Shown in pieces: positions 1 to 5,992 of a DNA stretch of 10,648 nt. A model generated the notes under the pieces. It ran no database searches. It was not told the origin of the DNA and saw only the letters and a program-made list of their open reading frames with translations. The position numbers and the translations under genes were made by a program. Where the stretch lies: positions 1 to 10,648 of the forward strand of contig CAJOHP010000067.1 in the NCBI GenBank assembly GCA_905234355.1. The letters are read 5' to 3'. Origin of the DNA: an uncultured Prevotella sp. (GTDB lineage Bacteria > Bacteroidota > Bacteroidia > Bacteroidales > Bacteroidaceae). The first letter of the stretch is position 1. Each line of letters begins with the position of its first letter.

Positions 1-2
1 AG

Positions 3-254
3 TTCCTCATCAACAAGAACGGACGTGTTGCCGGATCTATGGCGAACAGGGGAAAGGTCACACAGACCCTTGCCGCCGGTGAAAGCTATACCATCAACAA
101 CGGTTATTATGGTGATGGAAAGATCACGGCAAAAGACCTTGCGTCACAGACGGACGGCACAGCCACGGCAGCGGACATTATTACCGGGCTGATTGCATGG
201 GTGAAGGGAAAGAAGATCACCGGAACCATGAAAAAGGCGGCGGCAAGTAAAAAG
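3..254 (+). other. Phage-tail-like repeat-coding segment
   Basis: The translation shows one short motif twice, 63 residues apart: KNGRVAGSMANRG around position 39, and WVKGKKITGTMKKA around position 228. Between them lies a Gly/Thr/Ala-rich stretch (SYTINNGYYGDGKITA, then SQTDGTATAADI). This arrangement of W/LxxGxxxxGTM, then NRGxVxxTL, then SYTIxxGYYxGxGKxTA is what I recall from tandem repeats in tail or fibre proteins of phages infecting gut Firmicutes. By hand count, positions 1-300 are about 53% GC and 301-480 about 66%. One complete period and the end of a previous one are visible, so the array probably continues left of the window. Confidence 0.55.
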
Positions 255-1427
255 ACCACGCTGACCAGCAACGAGGACTTCCACCTGATGAAAGGCCGTG
301 TCGACGTGCCCGCAGGCGACACCCCCCTGCGGGGCTACTGGATCATACACCCCACGGGCAACTGGACACCATCCTGCCTGCAGGCCAACGCCAACGGTGC
401 TACCGCAGCCGCCACCTTCAACCTGGCCAATACGGCCGAGAACCAGCGCTGGCTCATCCTCACCGAGGAGCAGATGAAGCAGTATGAGTCTGTCAGCCTT
501 GCCACCATCAAGCAGGAGGTCGGCAGCCTGCTCGAGCAGATCAAGCGCCTGGCCGACGTGCCTCACACGGAGAAGCAGCCGGACACCGACAACAATTTTC
601 AGGGAGCCTTGGCCGCACTGGCTAAGCAGGTGGCTGAAGTCAAAACTGTGGAGGGCGTCTATCAGCTCAACGAGCAACTCAAGGAGCTGGCACTCTGGTT
701 TCTCAGCAACGTGAAGGCCAAGAGCGACGCGCAGCCTTTCGACCTCACCTACATGACTGCCAACCCCGGCATGGACAGCCTCGACGGCTGGACAGGCACA
801 CCCACACTGAGCTATTCCTGCGGAGAGTTCTTCGAGAAGACGTTCAACTTCTACCAGACCGTCGGCGGCCTGCCCGCCGGACGATATATCGTCTGCGTGC
901 AGGCATTCCAGCGCCCAGGCAAGTCGGCCGATGCCTATGCCGACTATCTGTCTGGCACTGACAATGTGACGGCCTGGCTCTATGCCGGCAGTCAGCAGAC
1001 ACCCCTTGCCCATATCGCCCGAGACGCACAGAGCACGTCGCTCGGCAACGGAGAAGTGGCGGTGGGCAGTCCCGCCGTGCGCATACCCAACACCATGCAG
1101 AGCGCCCACAACTTCTTTGCCAAAGGTCTCTACGACAACACTCTCGAGACCTCCGTGGCCGAAAATGGCGGACAACTGCGCTTCGGTATCCGTTCCACCT
1201 CGATGCCTTCGGCCTACTGGGTCATCTTCGACAACTTCCGGCTCCACTACCTCGGAAGCGAAGCGCAGGGCATTGTCACTGGCATAGAGACTGCGGCCAC
1301 TGCGGCACCCGAGAAACAAGGCATCTATAGTCTTGACGGACGACGCATGGCCGCCGGCAACGCAGCACTGAGCACCCTGAAGCCGGGCATCTACATCGTG
1401 GGAGGAAAGAAGGTGGTCGTCAGATGA
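3..1427 (+). CDS. Modular secreted/surface protein with phage-tail-like N-terminal segment (5' partial)
   Basis: The reading frame is open to the left edge, so the ATG at 39 is probably internal. Numbering from that Met: residues 1-64 are Gly/Thr-rich with the motifs NRGKVTQTL, SYTINNGYYGDGKITA, SQTDGTATAADI and WVKGKKITGTM, which resemble repeats in tail or fibre proteins of phages. Residues ~78-145 look like a ricin/lectin-like module (RGYWIIHPTGNW, then NTAENQRWLIL). Residues 150-230 are predicted helical spacer. Residues ~235-405 resemble a carbohydrate-binding-like beta sandwich of Prevotella/Bacteroides secreted proteins (TANPGMDSLDGW, GLPAGRYIVCVQAF, YWVIFDNFRLHYLG). Residues ~413-462 form a sorting-type tail (GIYSLDGRR, LKPGIYIVGGKKVVVR). 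Surface location is inferred from this tail, since any signal peptide lies outside the window. No enzyme motif is visible, so the substrate is unknown. The phage-like part may be a true fusion or an assembly join. No clear terminator follows directly. Confidence 0.72.
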   Translation, partial: FLINKNGRVAGSMANRGKVTQTLAAGESYTINNGYYGDGKITAKDLASQTDGTATAADIITGLIAWVKGKKITGTMKKAAASKKTTLTSNEDFHLMKGRVDVPAGDTPLRGYWIIHPTGNWTPSCLQANANGATAAATFNLANTAENQRWLILTEEQMKQYESVSLATIKQEVGSLLEQIKRLADVPHTEKQPDTDNNFQGALAALAKQVAEVKTVEGVYQLNEQLKELALWFLSNVKAKSDAQPFDLTYMTANPGMDSLDGWTGTPTLSYSCGEFFEKTFNFYQTVGGLPAGRYIVCVQAFQRPGKSADAYADYLSGTDNVTAWLYAGSQQTPLAHIARDAQSTSLGNGEVAVGSPAVRIPNTMQSAHNFFAKGLYDNTLETSVAENGGQLRFGIRSTSMPSAYWVIFDNFRLHYLGSEAQGIVTGIETAATAAPEKQGIYSLDGRRMAAGNAALSTLKPGIYIVGGKKVVVR

Positions 1428-1490
1428 GCATACCCCAGAACACTGCAAACATCCGAAAAATGAGCTATTATTAAAAAAGACTTAAATAAT

Positions 1491-1541
1491 AAGCATGGGC
1501 AAGTGCATTATAAATAAAAAGTTGTAACTTTGCCCGTGCTT
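1491..1541. repeat. Inverted repeat straddling the pgk promoter
   Basis: The arms are AAGCATGGGCAA (1491-1502) and TTGCCCGTGCTT (1530-1541). They are complementary over 12 bases with a single T/G wobble, separated by 27 bases. The right arm overlaps the last three bases of the promoter element at 1525-1532 and the expected transcription start. It is followed by four T's in all (1540-1543). Two readings are possible: an operator for a repressor of pgk, or a large-loop terminator for the upstream gene, which otherwise has none visible. Confidence 0.5.
1525..1532 (+). promoter_or_regulatory. Promoter -7 element for pgk (Bacteroidota type)
   Basis: TAACTTTG matches the Bacteroidota primary sigma-factor -7 consensus TAnnTTTG exactly. 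It sits 66 bases before the pgk ATG, which leaves a leader of about 60 bases. No good TTTG/TTG -33 partner is seen at the usual spacing of about 19-21 bases upstream; the sequence there is GTGCAT-like. The A-rich leader has no Shine-Dalgarno sequence, which is usual in this phylum. Confidence 0.6.
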
Positions 1542-1598
1542 TTCCACGAACAGCAAGAAAATACACCATTATACATCATTCAAACGTAAGAAAGCATT

Positions 1599-2870
1599 AT
1601 GACAATCAATGAAATGAACTTTGCCGGCAAAAAGGCAATTGTGCGCGTAGACTTCAACGTGCCCCTTGACGAGAATGGTCATATCACCGACGACACCCGC
1701 ATCCGCGGAGCCCTGCCCACGCTGAAGAAAATCCTCAGCGACGGCGGTGCCGTGATTATCATGAGCCACATGGGCAAGCCCAAGGGCAAGGTCAATCCCA
1801 AGCTGTCGCTCGGACAGATTCGCGAGGCTGTGGAGCAGGCTCTCGGTGTGCCCGTGGCCTTCGCACCCGACTGCGCCAAGGCCCAGGATGCCGCCAAGGC
1901 CCTGAAGATGGGCGAGGCCCTTCTCCTGGAGAACCTGCGCTACTATCCCGAAGAGGAAGGCAAGCCCGTGGGCGTGGAGAAAGGCACTCCCGAATACGAC
2001 GAGGCCAAGAAAGCCATGAAGGCAAGCCAGAAAGCGTTTGCCAAGACGCTGGCCAGCTATGCCGACTGCTACGTGATGGACGCCTTCGGCACTGCACACC
2101 GCAAACACGCCTCTACTGCCGTCATCGCCGACTACTTCGATGCCGACAGCAAGATGCTCGGCCTGCTCATGGAGAAAGAGGTGACCGCCGTGGACAATGT
2201 GCTCTCCAACATCAAGCGCCCCTTCGTGGCTATCATGGGCGGTTCAAAGGTCAGCTCGAAGATCGGCATCATCGAGAACCTGCTGGGCAAGGTCGACAAG
2301 CTCATCCTCTGCGGCGGCATGACCTACACCTTTGCCAAGGCCCATGGCGGCGAGATCGGCGAGTCCATCGTCGAGCTCGACAAGCTCGATGTTGCACTCG
2401 GCGTGGAGGAGCTCGCCAAGAAGAACGGCGTGCAGCTCGTCCTCGGTACCGACTGCACAGCCACCAACGGTCTCGACTTCGACACGATGACCGTGAAGGA
2501 CGGCGCACAGATTATCACCTGCCCCAGCAACCAGGTGCCCGCTGGATTTGAGGGCGTCGATGCCGGTCCTGACAGCCAGAAAGCATTTGCCGAGGCTATC
2601 GCCGGTGCTAAGACCATCCTCTGGAACGGTCCTGCAGGCGTCTTCGAGTGCGACAGCTTCACTGCAGGTAGCCGTGCCATCGGCGAAGCCATAGCCAAGG
2701 CCACTGCCGAGGGAGCCTTCTCACTCATCGGCGGAGGCGACTCCGTGGCCTGTGTCAACAAGTTCGGACTGGCCGACAAGGTCAGCTACATCTCCACTGG
2801 AGGTGGCGCACTCCTCGAGGCAATCGAGGGCAAGGTACTCCCAGGTGTGGCTGCCATCAAGGGCGAGTAA
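1599..2870 (+). CDS. pgk: Phosphoglycerate kinase
   Basis: This cytosolic glycolytic enzyme transfers phosphate from 1,3-bisphosphoglycerate to ADP, giving 3-phosphoglycerate and ATP; the reaction is reversible. The 423-residue product has a normal family length, slightly long. Recognisable motifs in order are the N-terminal substrate-binding VRVDFNVPLDENG, SHMGKPKG (often SHLGRPKG elsewhere), LLLENLRYYPEEEGKP, and DAFGTAHRKHAST. Then come GGSKVSSKIGIIENLL (from about residue 214) in the nucleotide-binding half, the hinge-region CGGMTYTF, WNGPAGVFE, and the glycine-rich IGGGDSVACV (G378-S382), followed by STGGGALLEAIEGK near the C-terminus. The ATG at 1599 gives the expected N-terminus (MTINEMNFAGKKAIVRVDF). 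The gene has its own promoter element upstream and an intrinsic terminator directly after it, so it is probably a single-gene unit. Confidence 0.98.
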   Translation: MTINEMNFAGKKAIVRVDFNVPLDENGHITDDTRIRGALPTLKKILSDGGAVIIMSHMGKPKGKVNPKLSLGQIREAVEQALGVPVAFAPDCAKAQDAAKALKMGEALLLENLRYYPEEEGKPVGVEKGTPEYDEAKKAMKASQKAFAKTLASYADCYVMDAFGTAHRKHASTAVIADYFDADSKMLGLLMEKEVTAVDNVLSNIKRPFVAIMGGSKVSSKIGIIENLLGKVDKLILCGGMTYTFAKAHGGEIGESIVELDKLDVALGVEELAKKNGVQLVLGTDCTATNGLDFDTMTVKDGAQIITCPSNQVPAGFEGVDAGPDSQKAFAEAIAGAKTILWNGPAGVFECDSFTAGSRAIGEAIAKATAEGAFSLIGGGDSVACVNKFGLADKVSYISTGGGALLEAIEGKVLPGVAAIKGE

Positions 2871-2898
2871 GACCGGACTGAAAAAGACAATATCTCAC

Positions 2899-2940
2899 AC
2901 GGCTCTCCCCCTTCTGCATTGTTGGGGGGAGAGCCGTTTT
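2899..2940 (+). terminator. Intrinsic terminator after pgk
   Basis: A perfect 13-bp stem is formed by ACGGCTCTCCCCC (2899-2911) and GGGGGAGAGCCGT (2925-2937), with a 13-base loop. Four T's (2937-2940) and then AGTTTCGTTT follow. It begins 28 bases after the pgk stop codon and separates pgk from clpC. Confidence 0.88.
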
Positions 2941-2947
2941 AGTTTCG

Positions 2948-2977
2948 TTTGGCACGACATTTGCTACTATACCTAAA
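2948..2977 (+). promoter_or_regulatory. Possible promoter for clpC (weak)
   Basis: A strong terminator precedes clpC, so it needs its own promoter between 2941 and 3058. The best candidate pairs TTTG (2948-2951) with TACCTAAA (2970-2977) over an 18-base gap. The second element matches TAnnTTTG only partly. If correct, the leader is about 75 bases and ends in an A-rich stretch with no Shine-Dalgarno. I see no CIRCE- or CtsR-like operator there. Confidence 0.22.
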
Positions 2978-3058
2978 GACAACGCCTACACTATCAGTTA
3001 TGCGCGTTTTTCCTCAACAGATAGAACGAAATCAGAGTAAGAACCAACAACAACAGAA

Positions 3059-5596
3059 ATGAACAGTCAGTTTTCGCTGAAAGTGACCGAAATACTTGCC
3101 TACAGTCGTGAAGAAGCCGCCCGCCTGGCCAGCAGCCGCGTGTGCCCCGAGCACCTTCTGCTGGGCATGCTTCGCCTGAAAGACGGCGCCGTGAGCGACA
3201 TCTTCAGGCGCATGCGCGTAGACGTTCATACGGTAAAGGCAGCACTGGAGGACAAAGTGAGGCAAGACGACCTCGTCAGCCCCACAGACATGAGCGACCT
3301 GCTTCTCGACGAGAAAGCTTCCAACATCCTGAAGCTGGCCGTGCTCGAGGCACGCACACAGCACACAGCACGTGTGGAAGAGCAACACCTACTCCTGGCC
3401 ATTCTGCACGACCAAGCCAGCAACGGAGCCAAACAAATACTGGAACAAAACAATATGGACTACAACAGCACACTCAGCCTGATGCACACACCGCAGCAGA
3501 GTGCCGTCAGCGACGGCATCGGACTGCCTGATGAAGACGAAGAGGAGTACGACGGCACTACTGCCGGAGGCAGCGCAGCAGGCAGCAGGCAGAGCGCACG
3601 CGACACCAAGACCCAGGAGCCACAGTCGAAGACACCTGTGCTCGACAACTTCTCTACAGACCTGACTAAGGCTGCCGCCGAGGGAAAACTCGACCCCGTG
3701 GTGGGACGCGAGCGAGAGATACAGCGCGTCGTCGAGATTCTGGGGCGCAGAAAGAAGAACAACCCCATACTCATCGGCGAGCCCGGTGTGGGAAAGAGTG
3801 CCATCGTCGAGGGACTCGCCCAACTCATAGCCCAGCACAAGACGTCGCCCGTACTCTTCCAGAAACGTATCGTCGCACTCGACATGACGGCTGTAGTGGC
3901 TGGAACAAAGTATCGCGGACAGTTTGAGGAGCGCATCCGCGCACTGCTCAAGGAGGTGGAGCAAGACCCCAACATCATCATGTTCATCGACGAGATACAC
4001 ACACTCATCGGGGCCGGGTCGGCAGCAGGCACCATGGATGCCGCCAACATCATGAAGCCCGCCCTGGCCAGAGGCACCATACAGTGTATCGGGGCCACCA
4101 CCCTCGACGAGTATCGCAACTCCATCGAGAAAGACGGCGCCTTGGAGCGCCGCTTCCAGAAGGTGCTCGTCGAGCCCACCTCACAGGACGAGACACTGCA
4201 GATACTGCGCAACATCAAGGACAAGTATGAGCACCACCACCACGTGGCCTACACCGACGAGGCCATCGTGGCGTGTGTCAGACTGACAGCACGCTACATC
4301 ACCGACCGCGCCTTCCCCGACAAGGCCATCGACGCCATGGACGAGGCCGGCTCGCGCATGCACCTCTCCCACGCACAGATACCTCCCGAGATTATCGAGA
4401 AAGAGAAGGAGCTCGCCCACATACGCGACCGCAAGCAGGCCGCCGTGCGCAACCAGAACTTCGAGCTGGCAGCCAGCTACCGCGACCGCGAGACCGCCAT
4501 CAATGCCGACCTGGCACGGCTCAACGATGAGTGGAGCAAGGGCAACATGGAGGAGCACCATCAGGTCGACGAGCCCGACGTGGCTGACGTGGTGTCAATG
4601 ATGACCGGGGTGCCCGTGCAGCGCATGGGCGAAAACGAGGGCATAAGGCTCAAGGGCATGGCCCACGAGCTCAAGGCACACGTCATCGCACAGGATGCCG
4701 CCATCGACAAGATGGTCAGGGCCATACAGCGCAACCGCGTGGGACTGAAAGACCCAAACCATCCCATCGGCGTGTTCATGTTTCTCGGGCCCACCGGCGT
4801 GGGCAAGACCTACCTGGCCAAGAAGCTCGCAGAGTTTATGTTCGGTTCCAGCGACGCCCTCATCCGCATAGACATGTCGGAGTACACCGAGTCGTTCAAT
4901 GTGAGCCGCCTCATCGGAGCCCCTCCGGGCTATGTGGGCTATGAGGAGGGCGGACAGCTCACCGAGCGTGTGCGCCGCCATCCCTACTCCATTGTGCTGC
5001 TCGACGAGATAGAGAAAGCCCACGGCAACGTGTTCAACCTCCTGCTGCAGGTGCTCGACGAGGGCAGGCTCACCGACGGCAACGGACGTTTCGTCGACTT
5101 CCGCAACACGGTCATCATCATGACCTCCAACGCCGGCACCCGGCAGCTCAAAGACTTCGGGCGCGGCGTGGGCTTTGCAGCCAAGGGAACCAACCTGATG
5201 ATGGACGACAAAGACAAGGAGCATGCCCGCTCCATCGTCCAGAAAGCGCTGTCGCGACAGTTCTCGCCCGAATTTCTCAATCGGCTCGACGAGATTATCA
5301 CCTTCGACCAGCTCGACCTCCAGGCCATACGACAGATTGTCGACATCGAGCTGCAGGGACTGCTCCACCGCATCGACGATATGGGCTATCATGTCATGCT
5401 CACAGATGCCGCCAAGGACTTCGTGGCCACAAAGGGCTACGACGTACAGTTCGGCGCACGACCACTGAAACGTGCCATACAAAACCATATAGAAGACCAG
5501 CTGGCCGAGCTTATCGTCAATGGCGACATACCGCTCGGCACCACCATCCAGGTGGACAAAGCTGCAGACAAGGATACCCTCACCTTCAGCCGCTAA
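3059..5596 (+). CDS. clpC: ClpC-type AAA+ unfoldase, ATP-binding subunit of Clp protease
   Basis: This is a hexameric, cytosolic ATP-driven unfoldase that feeds proteins to the ClpP peptidase for general protein quality control. The 845-residue product shows a Clp N domain (about 1-150, with CPEHLLLGMLRL). An acidic, low-complexity linker with DEDEEEYDG and Gly/Ser/Ala follows (about 165-200). The first AAA+ domain has Walker A GEPGVGKS (240-247) and Walker B FIDEIH (D311/E312). A UVR-like helical insert (about 450-480, HIRDRKQAAVRNQNFELAASYRDRE region) favours ClpC over ClpA or ClpB. The second AAA+ domain has Walker A GPTGVGKT (577-584) and Walker B LLDEIEKAH (D649/E650). The tripeptide VGF (704-706) lies where ClpP-binding loops occur, which supports partnership with ClpP; ClpB lacks this loop. 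The C-terminus has FGARPLKRAIQNHIEDQLAE. No clpP lies in the window. An intrinsic terminator follows directly, so the gene is probably transcribed alone. Confidence 0.95.
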   Translation: MNSQFSLKVTEILAYSREEAARLASSRVCPEHLLLGMLRLKDGAVSDIFRRMRVDVHTVKAALEDKVRQDDLVSPTDMSDLLLDEKASNILKLAVLEARTQHTARVEEQHLLLAILHDQASNGAKQILEQNNMDYNSTLSLMHTPQQSAVSDGIGLPDEDEEEYDGTTAGGSAAGSRQSARDTKTQEPQSKTPVLDNFSTDLTKAAAEGKLDPVVGREREIQRVVEILGRRKKNNPILIGEPGVGKSAIVEGLAQLIAQHKTSPVLFQKRIVALDMTAVVAGTKYRGQFEERIRALLKEVEQDPNIIMFIDEIHTLIGAGSAAGTMDAANIMKPALARGTIQCIGATTLDEYRNSIEKDGALERRFQKVLVEPTSQDETLQILRNIKDKYEHHHHVAYTDEAIVACVRLTARYITDRAFPDKAIDAMDEAGSRMHLSHAQIPPEIIEKEKELAHIRDRKQAAVRNQNFELAASYRDRETAINADLARLNDEWSKGNMEEHHQVDEPDVADVVSMMTGVPVQRMGENEGIRLKGMAHELKAHVIAQDAAIDKMVRAIQRNRVGLKDPNHPIGVFMFLGPTGVGKTYLAKKLAEFMFGSSDALIRIDMSEYTESFNVSRLIGAPPGYVGYEEGGQLTERVRRHPYSIVLLDEIEKAHGNVFNLLLQVLDEGRLTDGNGRFVDFRNTVIIMTSNAGTRQLKDFGRGVGFAAKGTNLMMDDKDKEHARSIVQKALSRQFSPEFLNRLDEIITFDQLDLQAIRQIVDIELQGLLHRIDDMGYHVMLTDAAKDFVATKGYDVQFGARPLKRAIQNHIEDQLAELIVNGDIPLGTTIQVDKAADKDTLTFSR

Positions 5597-5642
5597 AAAT
5601 ATAAGCACATCATTTGCGAGACAAAGTTTATTCTCTGCCCCC

Positions 5643-5685
5643 CCCGTTCAGCCGATTTTCAAACTCGGCTGAACGGGAGTTTTTT
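5643..5685 (+). terminator. Intrinsic terminator after clpC
   Basis: A perfect 13-bp stem is formed by CCCGTTCAGCCGA (5643-5655) and TCGGCTGAACGGG (5665-5677), with a 9-base loop. Two bases (AG) and then six T's (5680-5685) follow. It lies 46 bases after the clpC stop. There is no U-tract for the minus strand, so it should not stop hutH transcription efficiently. Confidence 0.92.
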
Positions 5686-5710
5686 AGGTGCCCACTACTC
5701 GGTAGCGAGT

Positions 5711-5741
5711 GCAGGCTGCTTTGAGGTATAAAGCAGCCTGC
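5711..5741. repeat. Perfect 12-bp inverted repeat (hairpin)
   Basis: GCAGGCTGCTTT (5711-5722) and AAAGCAGCCTGC (5730-5741) are perfect complements with a 7-base loop. It follows the clpC terminator and lies within the first two units of the 22-bp tandem repeat. It has no T-run on either strand, so a terminator role is doubtful. A second, 5-bp hairpin, ACTCG/CGAGT (5697-5701 with 5706-5710), abuts it on the left. Confidence 0.75.
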
Positions 5742-5823
5742 TTTGCTGTACAATGAAGGCTCCGTCGCGGTATGATGGAAGCTGATTTACAGTACAAGTA
5801 AGGCTTCTTTACAACATTGTTTG
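5714..5823. repeat. Degenerate tandem repeat, 22-bp period, about five units
   Basis: Units fall at 5714-5735, 5736-5757, 5758-5779, 5780-5801 and a poorer fifth at 5802-5823, with no gaps between them. Aligned by eye, columns 3-4 are CT in all five and column 8 is T in all five. Columns 13-15 are GTA in the first four, and column 17-18 is usually AA. A typical unit starts GGCTGCTTT and continues with GGTA and then CAATGA. A weak extra unit with GGTA may lie just left of it (5692-5713). No coding frame explains it. Confidence 0.6.
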
Positions 5824-5992
5824 CAGCCAAAAGCCCCTTTGTTCGGCCCGTTGCACGTAAAAGATTGCTTTATGTCTGTCCGCCATCCTCCTTCCACGTG
5901 TCTGTGCCAACCATTGTCGGGACGGGCTTTATGCCTGTCTGCCGCGGGGGTGATCCCCACTTGTCTATGCTGCGCCCCGCATCAGCGCAGAG
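5824..5992. other. Non-coding remainder of the clpC-hutH gap
   Basis: This stretch lies between the tandem repeat and the hutH stop codon. I see no supported gene. It contains a 6-bp inverted repeat CTGCGC/GCGCAG (5970-5975 with 5985-5990), two bases beyond the hutH stop. There is no U-tract on the minus strand, so no convincing terminator for the hut operon is visible. One frame reads GTGFMPVCRGGDPHL, which recalls spurious peptides I have seen called in Bacteroidales intergenic repeats. Confidence 0.5.

Noticed and set aside
144..1448. A 434-codon open frame on the minus strand opposite the first gene
   Set aside because: The plus frame encodes recognisable modules to its end, including a sorting-type tail. 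The antisense product is a low-complexity Gly/Val/Leu/His-rich shadow with no motif, as expected from GC-rich codon use.
1465..1493. Inverted repeat TATTATT/AATAATA as a terminator for the first gene
   Set aside because: The stem is about 7 bp, all A/T, and is followed by AGCATGGG and not a T-run, so it would not terminate transcription.
3059..5596. Assignment as the disaggregase ClpB
   Set aside because: The long coiled-coil middle domain of ClpB is missing. A short UVR-like insert and a VGF ClpP-loop tripeptide are present instead, which point to ClpC.
4595..5608. A 337-codon open frame on the minus strand inside clpC
   Set aside because: It lies opposite the conserved second AAA+ domain of ClpC and has no recognisable motif, so it is a shadow frame.
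5714..5823. CRISPR array
   Set aside because: The 22-base units are contiguous and diverged, with no unique spacers between identical repeats, and no cas gene is nearby.
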